Assembly: GCA_002441265.1 (NCBI GenBank)
Contig: DJVQ01000012.1
Coordinates: forward strand, 15,630 to 26,876
Reading direction: 5' to 3'
Source: Syntrophaceae bacterium UBA6252
GTDB taxonomy: Bacteria > Desulfobacterota > Syntrophia > Syntrophales > UBA6807
DNA: 11,247 nucleotides
Shown here in pieces: positions 1-6,795 of the stretch. A model generated the notes under the pieces. The model was given only the letters and a program-made list of their open reading frames with translations. It made no database searches and was not told the DNA's origin. The stretch's first letter is position 1, and each line of letters starts with the position of its first letter. The position numbers and the translations under genes are program-made.

Positions 1-24
1 GTTCAAGTCCCGGCTTCGGCACCA
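1..24 (+). tRNA. tRNA-Leu, 3' end only (T loop, T-stem 3' half, acceptor 3' strand, CCA)
   Basis: The first 24 bases have the layout of a tRNA 3' end. A T loop of TTCAAGT (2-8) is followed by the T-stem 3' strand CCCGG (9-13), a seven-base acceptor 3' strand CTTCGGC (14-20), discriminator A (21) and a genome-encoded CCA (22-24). The implied 5' acceptor strand, GCCGAAG, with discriminator A is typical of bacterial tRNA-Leu, so leucine is the likely identity. The anticodon and the long variable arm lie outside the window, so the isoacceptor cannot be named. The gene points toward, and converges with, the minus-strand lipid A operon. A hairpin terminator follows 26 bases downstream. Confidence 0.85.
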
Positions 25-50
25 TATTTGAATTAAATTTCTTCAGTGGG

Positions 51-86
51 AATGGGGATTTAGAAAACAGTCTAAATCCCCATTTT
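51..86 (+). terminator. Intrinsic terminator downstream of tRNA-Leu
   Basis: A perfect 14-bp inverted repeat (51-64 with 71-84) encloses a six-base loop (65-70). On the plus strand the stem runs into a TTTT tract (83-86). This is a classical Rho-independent terminator for the tRNA transcript. Read on the minus strand, the same stem lies 50 bases beyond the stop of the last operon gene but lacks a good following U tract. It may still slow or protect the 3' end of the lipid A operon mRNA, but it is best called as the tRNA terminator. The stretch 87-136 between the hairpin and the operon end holds no gene. Confidence 0.85.
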
Positions 87-136
87 GCATTTGGGGTGCT
101 TCGGGGGGCGATGAAATCCCGCGGCGATCCCGTGAG

Positions 137-313
137 CTATTTCCCCTCCAGGGGAACCGCCTCGTCGATGAGCATGACGGGGATGTCCTCCTCGATCCGG
201 TACAGGAGGCGGCAATTTCCACAGACGAGGCCGTCGCCGGCTTCGGTAAGGACGAGGTCCCCCTTGCATTTGGGGCAGACGAGGATTTCCAGAAGCTCCT
301 TCCTGACGGCCAT
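137..313 (-). CDS. Trm112/UPF0434 (YcaR-like) zinc-ribbon protein
   Basis: This 58-residue protein has the compact Trm112-like fold signature: an N-terminal KELLEILVCPKC segment with C13-x2-C16, then C31-x2-C34, followed by the conserved Y-x-I-x-x-DIPVML segment. The two CxxC pairs should bind one zinc ion. The length matches E. coli YcaR (about 60 residues). Eukaryotic and archaeal Trm112 proteins activate partner methyltransferases. The role of the bacterial UPF0434 members is not well defined, so no reaction is assigned. The start is supported by AGGA six bases upstream. The gene begins eight bases after the waaC stop and is the last gene of the operon. In E. coli, ycaR also lies near lpxK and msbA, so the linkage with lipid A genes recurs. 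Confidence 0.88.
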   Translation of the reverse strand: MAVRKELLEILVCPKCKGDLVLTEAGDGLVCGNCRLLYRIEEDIPVMLIDEAVPLEGK

Positions 314-321
314 GGCTGTTC

Positions 322-1374
322 CTATCCTTTCTTCCTTTCTCTTCGTTCCCGCAGGAGACCCCGGACGGCATCCAGGACTTCGGCGACGGTGATGTCCTTC
401 ATGCAGGTCCTCCGGTCGCACTTCTTGAGCAGGCAGGGGCTGCAGGGAAGGTCCTTCCGGATCACCACGTGGTTTTCCCCGAAGGGCCCGGTCCGCTTCG
501 GGTCGGTGGGGCCGAAGAGGGCGACCGCCGGCGTTCCCATGGCGGCGGCAAGGTGCATGGGCCCCGAGTCGGTGGTGACCACGAGGGCCGCCCTCCCGTA
601 GAGTGCCGCCAGGTCCCTCAGCGTGGTCTCCCCCGCCAGGTTCACCGCTTCGGGGCACCGTTCCGATATTTCCCGGAGGATTCCGTCTCCCCGGCTTCCC
701 GTGAGGACGACCGGCGTCCCCAGTTCCCCGGAGATCCTGCGGCAAAGCTCCCCGAATTTCTCCGTTTCCCAGAGTTTCGTGTCCCAGTAGGCCACGGGAT
801 TGACGGCGATGAAGGGATCGCCGGGGCCGATCCCGCGCTCCCCGAGGAGCCGGTCCACCCGGATCCGGTTCTCCCCGGAAACGGGGACATGGAACTCGGG
901 GTTTTCCCGATCGCCTCCCAGGTGGGAGACGAAATCGAGATACCGCGGAACGGCATGCTTGTCCATGTCCTCGAAGACCTTCTCGTTGTAGAACCATCCG
1001 CTCAGTTCCTGAAGGCTGTCGTAGCCGAGTTTCCGCTTTCCCCGGGAGAGGAAGACGAGAAAGGCGCTTTTCAGGAGGCCGTGGAAGTCGATCACGATGT
1101 CGTAGGGCCGGTCCCGGAGGTCCTCCAGGAAGGTCTTCATTTCCTTCAGGGTCCGGCCGATCTCCTTGCCGCTCCCGAGATTCCTGAACCACGTTTTCCT
1201 TTTCGATACGAGGACCCGGTCCAGGTACGGGTGGCCGGCGATGAGGTCGGAAGCCGCTTCCTCCACGAGCCAGGTGATGTGGGCCTCCGGATACAGCTTC
1301 CTCAGGGCCGCCAGGGAGGGGAGGGTGTGAATCACGTCCCCCACCGCGCTCAGCTTGACGATGAGGAGGTTCAT
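322..1374 (-). CDS. waaC: Lipopolysaccharide heptosyltransferase I (WaaC-like, GT9)
   Basis: This 350-residue GT-B glycosyltransferase of family 9 is predicted to move L,D-heptose from ADP-heptose to the Kdo region of lipid A on the cytoplasmic face. It opens with MNLLIVKLSAVGDVIHTLP, where D13 is at the family's catalytic-base position. Further motifs are the FHGLLKSA segment (97-104), the donor-site sequences WDTKLW (197-202) and DSGPMHLAAA (269-278), and FGPTDPKRTGP (287-297). A C-terminal cysteine quartet follows (C311, C314, C319, C324). The opening and the FHG segment fit WaaC better than WaaF. It is somewhat longer than E. coli WaaC (about 320). The start overlaps the gmhB stop as ATGA, and AGGAAG lies just upstream. 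Acceptor specificity is inferred from family resemblance, so another GT9 heptosyltransferase role is possible. Confidence 0.88.
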   Translation of the reverse strand: MNLLIVKLSAVGDVIHTLPSLAALRKLYPEAHITWLVEEAASDLIAGHPYLDRVLVSKRKTWFRNLGSGKEIGRTLKEMKTFLEDLRDRPYDIVIDFHGLLKSAFLVFLSRGKRKLGYDSLQELSGWFYNEKVFEDMDKHAVPRYLDFVSHLGGDRENPEFHVPVSGENRIRVDRLLGERGIGPGDPFIAVNPVAYWDTKLWETEKFGELCRRISGELGTPVVLTGSRGDGILREISERCPEAVNLAGETTLRDLAALYGRAALVVTTDSGPMHLAAAMGTPAVALFGPTDPKRTGPFGENHVVIRKDLPCSPCLLKKCDRRTCMKDITVAEVLDAVRGLLRERRERKKG

Positions 1375-1934
1375 GTCGCTTCCTGCTCCCGGATCCACTT
1401 GACGGCGTCCAACAGGTTCGGGGCGACGTACAGGGGGAGATCCGTCCGGACCACGTTTCCCCCGTAGCCCGTCCGGACGAGTATGCCCGGCGCCCCGGCC
1501 CGGACGCCCGCCTGGATGTCCTTGATCATGTCCCCGATCATGTAGGAGCGGCCGATGTCGATGTTCATTTCCTCCGCCGCACGCAGAATCAGACCCGGCT
1601 TCGGTTTCCGGCAGTCGCAGTCCCTCCGGTAGGGGGGATTGCCGGAGTGGGGATGGTGGGGGCAGTAATAGAAGCCGTCGATCCGGGCGCCTTCCTTTTC
1701 GAGCCTGTTTTCGATCTCCCGATGCACCTCGTCGAGAAAGGATTCCTCGAAAAAGCCCCGGGCGACCCCCGACTGGTTCGTGATGACCACGGCGAGCCTC
1801 CCCATTTCGCGGATCATCCGCAGGGCCTCCGCCGTGTCGGGGAAGAGTTTCAGCTGGTCGATCCGGCTCAGGTAGCCCACTTCCTCGTGGATCGTGCCGT
1901 CCCGGTCCAGGAAGACGGCGGGATGTTTCTTCAT
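1371..1934 (-). CDS. gmhB: D-glycero-D-manno-heptose 1,7-bisphosphate 7-phosphatase
   Basis: This 187-residue HAD-superfamily phosphatase removes the 7-phosphate of heptose 1,7-bisphosphate during ADP-heptose synthesis in the cytosol. HAD motif I is FLDRDGT, with nucleophile D10 and acid/base D12. Motif II is ITNQSG (51-56). K111 (KPKPG) supplies the motif III lysine, and motif IV is GDMIKD (134-139). The zinc-binding insert typical of GmhB is complete: C91, H93, C106 and C108. These match the C-x-H...C-x-C arrangement of E. coli GmhB, whose length (191) is nearly the same. GGAGG lies seven bases before the ATG. It lies between waaF and waaC, so the donor-sugar enzyme and the transferases that use its product are co-expressed. 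Its stop overlaps the waaC start. Confidence 0.95.
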   Translation of the reverse strand: MKKHPAVFLDRDGTIHEEVGYLSRIDQLKLFPDTAEALRMIREMGRLAVVITNQSGVARGFFEESFLDEVHREIENRLEKEGARIDGFYYCPHHPHSGNPPYRRDCDCRKPKPGLILRAAEEMNIDIGRSYMIGDMIKDIQAGVRAGAPGILVRTGYGGNVVRTDLPLYVAPNLLDAVKWIREQEAT

Positions 1935-1941
1935 GCAAAGG

Positions 1942-1966
1942 CCTCCACGGAACGGCGGTCCGTTCC
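1942..1966 (-). promoter_or_regulatory. gmhB ribosome binding site with a short hairpin directly upstream
   Basis: In the 89-base waaF-gmhB gap, the largest in the operon, the minus strand carries a 7-bp perfect inverted repeat (1949-1955 with 1960-1966, four-base loop). Two bases later comes the GGAGG Shine-Dalgarno sequence (1942-1946) of gmhB. The stem is GC-rich and could influence ribosome loading or stabilise a processed mRNA end. There is no U tract, so it is not a terminator. The remainder of the gap (1967-2023) shows no convincing promoter. The hairpin is visible in the sequence, but a regulatory role is inferred. Confidence 0.35.
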
Positions 1967-2023
1967 CGTCTCTTTTCCTTACCGCAAGTGATCCCCCGGT
2001 CTCAACGGAAAAGATCCGTCCGG

Positions 2024-3088
2024 TCAGGTTTTTGCCGCAAGCAGGTCCGCCGCCGCCCGGCAGACGTCCTCCACGGTGATTCCCTCCATGCACCGGAAAT
2101 CGGTGGGGCAGGTTTTTTTCAGGCAGGGGCTGCAGGACACGTTTTTCGTGACGACGACGCTTTTCTCCCCCACGGGGGAGGTGGTCATCGGGTTCGTCGA
2201 GCCGAACACGGCGACGAGTGGAATTCCGAAGGCCCCCGCGAGGTGCATGAGGCCGGAATCGTTGGAAAGGAACAACCTGCAGCGGGAGAGGACCGCCATG
2301 GCCTCTTCCAGGGTGGTCGCCCCGGCGAGGTTCGCCATGGGGGTTTTCCCGTGCCGTGCCACCGCCTCGGCCACGGGCCGGTCCGCCCTGCTTCCGAAGA
2401 GAACGGTGCGCAGGCCGAAGTCCGCCGCAAGGCGGTCCGCGGCGAGGGCAAAGCGGTCGGCGAGCCACATCTTCGCCGGGCCGTAGGTCGCGCCCGGGGC
2501 GATGCCGAGAAGAGGTGCGTCCTCTTCCATCCCGTAGCGTCCGAGGACGTTTTTCGCGATCGCCCCGTAGTTGGGTCCCGGGGAAAGCCGGATGTCCCGG
2601 CCGGCGTCTGTGCAGCCCAGGGCCCCCACCATCTCCACGTAGTAGTGGATCTGGTGCCGTTTCAGGATTTCCTTCGTCCGGCGGACGGGGTGGGTCAGCA
2701 GCAGGCGCCTCCCGTCGGTGTCGTACCCCGCCCGGACGGGGATCCCGGCGAGCCGCGCCAGGATGGCCGCCTCGATGGCGTTCTGCAGGAGAACGGCCGC
2801 CTGAAAATCCCGTTTCTTCAGGGCCTGGGCGAGGTGCCACTTCCCCTGAAGGCCCCCGTGGATTCCCGGGCTTTGGTAAATCATGACTTCGTCCACGTCG
2901 GGGCAGATCCGAAGGAGATCGGCCACCCAGGGCTTGACGAGGATGGTGATCCGGGCACGGGGGGCGCTTCGCCGGACCGCCCGGATCGCCGGCAGGGTCA
3001 TGACCACGTCGCCGATCCAGTTCGTGCCTCGGAGGAGAATCCGCTCCAGGGAGGAGAAGGGAATTTTTTCGGACCCGTTCGCTCTCAT
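2024..3088 (-). CDS. waaF: Lipopolysaccharide heptosyltransferase II (WaaF-like, GT9)
   Basis: This 354-residue GT9 glycosyltransferase is predicted to add the second inner-core heptose from ADP-heptose. The N-terminal RGTNWIGDVVMTLPAI segment (20-35) is characteristic of WaaF, with D27 at the catalytic position. The donor domain contains PGATYGPAKMW (198-208), NDSGLMHLAGA (276-286) and FGSTNPMTTSP (295-305). A terminal cysteine quartet (C319, C322, C327, C333) mirrors the one in the waaC product. Length matches E. coli WaaF (about 348). The chosen ATG overlaps the stop of the acyltransferase gene (ATGA). An in-frame start 18 codons further upstream would run deep into that gene and is not needed for the fold. 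WaaF normally follows WaaC biochemically, although here waaF comes first in the operon. Confidence 0.92.
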   Translation of the reverse strand: MRANGSEKIPFSSLERILLRGTNWIGDVVMTLPAIRAVRRSAPRARITILVKPWVADLLRICPDVDEVMIYQSPGIHGGLQGKWHLAQALKKRDFQAAVLLQNAIEAAILARLAGIPVRAGYDTDGRRLLLTHPVRRTKEILKRHQIHYYVEMVGALGCTDAGRDIRLSPGPNYGAIAKNVLGRYGMEEDAPLLGIAPGATYGPAKMWLADRFALAADRLAADFGLRTVLFGSRADRPVAEAVARHGKTPMANLAGATTLEEAMAVLSRCRLFLSNDSGLMHLAGAFGIPLVAVFGSTNPMTTSPVGEKSVVVTKNVSCSPCLKKTCPTDFRCMEGITVEDVCRAAADLLAAKT

Positions 3089-3969
3089 TTCCCCATCGCC
3101 TCGTAAGGTTTCGTCTTCCATCGCTGGTGAGGCCAGAACCACTGGTCGGGGTACCTCCGGATATAGTGTTCCAGGACCGCCGAGTAGGCCTGGGTGTTCT
3201 CGAGGATGTCCCTTTCCCGGTTCCCCGTCCGGATCAGGGGGATTTCCTCTCCCATGACGATCCGGTACGTTCTGTCCTCCAGCCGGAAGTTGACGATGGG
3301 CAGGACGGCGGCGCCCGTTTCCAGGGCGAAGGCCGCGATTCCCCGGGTCGTCGCGGCGGGGCGGCCGAAGAAATCCACGAACACCCCCTCCCGCCAGGCG
3401 ACGTTCTGGTCCATGAGAACGGCCACCATCTGGTTTCCCCTGAGCAGGGAGATGAGGGCCTTGGACGCCCCGCCCTTGGGAACCATCCGGTGCCCCGTGA
3501 ACGTCCGGAACCAGAGAACCACGTTTTCCAGGACCGGGTTGTCCAGCCTGCGGTAGACGATGTTTCCGTAAATGCCGATGAAACCCATGGACGCGGCCAT
3601 GAGTTCCCAGTTTCCCAGATGGCCGGTGAAAAAGATGCAGCCCTTTCCCTTGGCCATTGCATTGTCGTAATGTTCCCGGCCGGTGAACGCGACGCCGGGG
3701 GGGAGCTCGCCCCTCCGGTATGCGGGGATTTCGAAGAATTCCGCGGCCACCGTTCCCATGTGCCGGAACACGTTTCTGGCGAGCGTCCCGATTTCCCCCG
3801 TCCCCTTCTCCGGGAACGCCCGAAGGAGGTTCAGAAGGGTGATCAACCGGTGCCGGGCGGAGAAGTGATAGAAAAGAAGGAAGAGCGCCCGGAAGAACTT
3901 CTTGCGCGCCCCGAGGGGGATGACCCGGAAGGAGAGGAGGATGAATCGGGTGGACCGGCTCATGTTCAT
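3085..3969 (-). CDS. Lipid A late acyltransferase, LpxL/HtrB family
   Basis: This 294-residue member of the LpxL/LpxM acyltransferase family is expected to add a secondary acyl chain to the hydroxyl of a primary hydroxyacyl chain on the lipid A precursor, at the inner face of the cytoplasmic membrane. The catalytic H-x4-E motif is seen in TGHLGNWEL (H117, E122). Other family marks are YRRLDNP (139-145), the LMDQN segment with D187, FFGRPAATTRG (200-210) and the C-terminal PDQWFWPHQRWKT stretch (274-286). The N-terminal 40 residues are hydrophobic and basic, as in membrane-anchored family members. The start forms an ATGA overlap with lpxK, and a second ATG lies two codons later. It is the only late acyltransferase in the window, so I leave the symbol empty rather than choose between lpxL and lpxM. 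Confidence 0.9.
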   Translation of the reverse strand: MNMSRSTRFILLSFRVIPLGARKKFFRALFLLFYHFSARHRLITLLNLLRAFPEKGTGEIGTLARNVFRHMGTVAAEFFEIPAYRRGELPPGVAFTGREHYDNAMAKGKGCIFFTGHLGNWELMAASMGFIGIYGNIVYRRLDNPVLENVVLWFRTFTGHRMVPKGGASKALISLLRGNQMVAVLMDQNVAWREGVFVDFFGRPAATTRGIAAFALETGAAVLPIVNFRLEDRTYRIVMGEEIPLIRTGNRERDILENTQAYSAVLEHYIRRYPDQWFWPHQRWKTKPYEAMGK

Positions 3970-5018
3970 GGATTCAGTTTCTCCAGCACCATGGCTTCGA
4001 AATCCTCTTTTCCCGCCCGGAGGACCATGGAAATCCGCAGGCGGTACAGATCCTCGCAAAAATCAGGATATTTTTCGAGCCGGACGGCGTCCTTTTCCGT
4101 TGTCACGATGGCGGCGCCCGGAATCGCGGAAGCCTCCTTCCGGATCCGCTCGACGTCGCCGCCGGTGTAGCGGTGGTGGTCCGGAAAGGTCCGGCACGTA
4201 AGGGCGGTCCCGGGGATCGCCGAAAGAAGGCTTTGGAAGGACGAGGGGTTCCCGATGCCCGAAAAGACGTAAAGGGGTTTCCCCTCGAGGTGTTCCAGGG
4301 GATAGGACCGGTCATCCCTGCCCCGGAGGAATCCCTCGGCCTTCCTCGCGGCATGGAAGAGCGGCCTGTCCCGGGGGATCCGGGGGTCTTCCGGGGGCGC
4401 CGGGCCTCCCGTGCCGGGTCCCGTGAGGACGATCAGGTCCGCCCTGGAAAGGCCCTCGACGGGTTCCCGGAGAAGCCCCCCGGGGAGGAGGCGTCCGTTC
4501 CCGAAGGGGAGGGCTTCGTCGAGAAGCACGATGTCGAGGTCCCGATGGAGCCGCCGGTGCTGGAAGCCGTCGTCGAGCAGGAGAAGATCGGGCCGGAAGA
4601 GCCGGATGGCGGACCTCCCCGCGTCGACACGCTTCGGTCCGGTGACGACGGGGACGTCATCGAGGACCCGGGCCATGAGGTAGGGCTCGTCCCCCGCCCG
4701 TTCCGGGTCCAGAAGGACTGTCTTCCCGTCGGAAACGACGTTCACGGCCTTCCCGCCCCGGCTGCCGTAGCCGCGGCTGACCACCGCCGGCCGGTATCCC
4801 CGTTCCCTGAGGAACCGGGCGAGATGGATGACCATGGGCGTCTTCCCCGTTCCCCCCGCGGTGATGTTCCCGACGCTCACCACCGGGCGGGGAAGCTTCA
4901 CCGACGGGATCGCTTTCCGGTCGTAGAGGGCGTTCCGGAGGCGGACGATCGCCCCGTAAAGGACGGAGGCGCCGCCGAGGAGGGACGGGCTCGCGGGGAC
5001 CCGGCGCGGATCCGTCAT
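3966..5018 (-). CDS. lpxK: Tetraacyldisaccharide 4'-kinase LpxK
   Basis: This 350-residue kinase phosphorylates the 4' position of the lipid A disaccharide using ATP, at the inner membrane. The N-terminal segment contains amphipathic or hydrophobic helices (about 12-30). They are followed by the P-loop VSVGNITAGGTGKTP (47-61), with K59 and T60. SRGYGSRG (81-88), GDEP (109-112) and the catalytic LLLDDGFQHRRL segment (146-157, with D149, D150 and H154) follow. VFSGIGNP (251-258), FPDHHRYT (278-285) and TTEKDAVRL (306-314) complete the LpxK pattern. E. coli LpxK is slightly shorter (328). The ATG overlaps the msbA stop as ATGA, and the lpxK stop overlaps the acyltransferase start the same way. 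No strong Shine-Dalgarno sequence is present, which fits translation coupled to msbA. No Kdo transferase gene separates lpxK from its neighbours. Confidence 0.96.
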   Translation of the reverse strand: MTDPRRVPASPSLLGGASVLYGAIVRLRNALYDRKAIPSVKLPRPVVSVGNITAGGTGKTPMVIHLARFLRERGYRPAVVSRGYGSRGGKAVNVVSDGKTVLLDPERAGDEPYLMARVLDDVPVVTGPKRVDAGRSAIRLFRPDLLLLDDGFQHRRLHRDLDIVLLDEALPFGNGRLLPGGLLREPVEGLSRADLIVLTGPGTGGPAPPEDPRIPRDRPLFHAARKAEGFLRGRDDRSYPLEHLEGKPLYVFSGIGNPSSFQSLLSAIPGTALTCRTFPDHHRYTGGDVERIRKEASAIPGAAIVTTEKDAVRLEKYPDFCEDLYRLRISMVLRAGKEDFEAMVLEKLNP

Positions 5019-6760
5019 AGGCCCCCCGCCGTTTCCTCTTTCGGTTCCCGGAACTGGAGGGCGTACAGGCGGCTGTATTCCCCCTGCTTTTTCAGGAGTT
5101 CCCCGTGGGTGCCCTCTTCCACGATCTCCCCCTCCGAAAGGACGCAGATCCGGTCGGCATGCTGGATCGTGGAGAGCCGGTGGGCGATGACCAGGGTCGT
5201 TCTTCCCCGCATGAGGTTGTCGATGGCGACCTGGACCTCCCGTTCCGATTCCGTGTCGAGGGACGAGGTGGCTTCGTCGAGAATGAGAACGGGGGCGTCC
5301 TTCAGGATGGCACGGGCGATGGTGATCCGCTGTCTTTCCCCTCCCGACAGGCGGACGCCCTGTTCGCCGAGGACGGTGTCGTAGCCCTGGGGAAGCTTTT
5401 CGATGAAGTGATGGGCGTTCGCCGCCCGGGCGGCCTCCCGCACGGCCCGGTCGTCCTTTTCGACGTCGCCGTAGGCGATGTTGTTCCGCACCGTGTCGTT
5501 GAACAGGATGGTCTGCTGGGTCACCATGGCGATCTGGGCCCTCAGCGATTCCAGGGTGATGTCCCGGATGTCCTTTCCGTCCAGGATGATCCTTCCTTCC
5601 GTGACGTCGTAGAACCGGGGGATGAGGTTGACCAGCGTCGTCTTGCCGGCGCCGCTCGATCCCACGAAGGCGACGATTTCCCCGGGCCGGACGGCAAGCC
5701 GGATGTTTCGGAGCACCGGCGTGTCGTCGTACCGGAAGGAAACCTCCTCGATCCGGATCTCCCCGGCGGCCCGGGGAATGGAGACCGCCCCCGGGCGGTT
5801 CCTGATGACCGATTCGAGATCGAGGATCTGGAAGACCCGGACGGCGCCGGCGATCCCCTGCTGGATCGTGTTGTTCACGTTGGTCAGCCGTTTGACCGGC
5901 TCGTAGAGCATGATGAGGGCCGTGAGAAAGGAGAAGAAGGTTCCCGGCGTGGAAGTTCCCTGGATCACCTGGTAGCCGCCGTAAAAGACGATGGCCGCGA
6001 TGCCGAGCCCGCCGAGGAACTCCATGAAGGGCCCCGAGACGGCCCGGATGGAGGCCGATTTCATGAACAGCCTGAAAAGCTGCTCGTTTTCACGGCCGAA
6101 CCGATCCCCCTCGTAGTTCTCCATTCCGAAGGCCTTGACGATCCGGATCCCCGAGATCGTTTCCTGGAGGAGGCTGGAGAGGCTTCCCAGGGTCACCTGG
6201 GTGCCCGTGGCGACCTTGCGGAGCTTTTCCCCGAACTTTGCGATGGGGTAGATGGTCAGGGGGAAGACGAAGGCGGCGATGATGGCGAGCTGCCAGTCCC
6301 GGTAGAAGATGACGAAAACGAGGCCGATGAGGGAAAAGGAGTCCTTCATGAGGCTGGTCAGGGCCTCGGATACGGCGTTCTGGATGAGGTTGACGTCGTT
6401 CGTGATCCGGGACATGAGCGTGCCCGTCGGGTGGCTCTGGAAAAAGTAGAGGGACTGGCGGTGGATGTGCCGGTGGAGATCGTTCCGAAGGTCGGTGACG
6501 ATCCTCTGGCCGATGTAGTTCATGAGGACGGCCTGCCCGTAGGAGCAGACCCCCTTGATGAAGTAGATCGCGAGGATGGCGAGCGGAATGAGGTAGAGCA
6601 TGGAGGCCTTCTTCTCGAAGAAGATGTCGTCCAGGGCGGGTTTGACGAGGAACGCCAGTCCCGCCGTCGAAAGGCCGACGACGAGCATGAGGAGGAGGGC
6701 GATGAGAAACTTGCCCGCGTGGGGTTTCGCCAGTCTGAGGAGCCGCTTGAATACCGCCAT
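5015..6760 (-). CDS. msbA: Lipid A export ABC transporter MsbA (permease-ATPase fusion)
   Basis: This 581-residue half-transporter acts as a homodimer that flips core-lipid A across the inner membrane. The transmembrane domain (about 1-315) has six hydrophobic segments, near 18-40, 55-75, 140-153, 157-174, 248-265 and 274-288. The ATPase domain has Walker A GSSGAGKT (367-374), a Q-loop at Q415/Q416, signature LSGGE (471-475), Walker B VLILDEATSSLD (491-502) and the H-loop histidine H527. E. coli MsbA is 582 residues long. The signature has E where LSGGQ is canonical, which is a tolerated variant. The gene starts 35 bases after lpxB stops, with no good Shine-Dalgarno sequence at normal spacing. 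Neighbouring lpxB and lpxK support MsbA over a generic multidrug exporter. Confidence 0.94.
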   Translation of the reverse strand: MAVFKRLLRLAKPHAGKFLIALLLMLVVGLSTAGLAFLVKPALDDIFFEKKASMLYLIPLAILAIYFIKGVCSYGQAVLMNYIGQRIVTDLRNDLHRHIHRQSLYFFQSHPTGTLMSRITNDVNLIQNAVSEALTSLMKDSFSLIGLVFVIFYRDWQLAIIAAFVFPLTIYPIAKFGEKLRKVATGTQVTLGSLSSLLQETISGIRIVKAFGMENYEGDRFGRENEQLFRLFMKSASIRAVSGPFMEFLGGLGIAAIVFYGGYQVIQGTSTPGTFFSFLTALIMLYEPVKRLTNVNNTIQQGIAGAVRVFQILDLESVIRNRPGAVSIPRAAGEIRIEEVSFRYDDTPVLRNIRLAVRPGEIVAFVGSSGAGKTTLVNLIPRFYDVTEGRIILDGKDIRDITLESLRAQIAMVTQQTILFNDTVRNNIAYGDVEKDDRAVREAARAANAHHFIEKLPQGYDTVLGEQGVRLSGGERQRITIARAILKDAPVLILDEATSSLDTESEREVQVAIDNLMRGRTTLVIAHRLSTIQHADRICVLSEGEIVEEGTHGELLKKQGEYSRLYALQFREPKEETAGGL

Positions 6761-6795
6761 GGGAGAAGATGCCTTCTTTCCTTCTTTTATCCGCC

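Noticed and set aside
1..24. tRNA 3' end as an attachment site for an integrated element
   Set aside because: No integrase, direct repeat of the tRNA end or foreign gene is visible. The neighbouring region is core lipid A genes.
78..96. Second short inverted repeat (CCCCA with TGGGG) next to the tRNA terminator
   Set aside because: Only five base pairs with a nine-base loop, and it competes with the perfect 14-bp terminator stem, so it is probably incidental.
1967..2023. Possible promoter upstream of gmhB (TTGAGA with TAAGGA 18 bases later on the minus strand)
   Set aside because: The -10 element matches the consensus at only two positions, and the region lies inside a compact operon. There is not enough support to call it.
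1935..2840. Upstream extension of the gmhB frame across waaF, possibly a fusion
   Set aside because: The extension reads waaF out of frame. The start at 1934 has a strong GGAGG site and yields the normal GmhB length.
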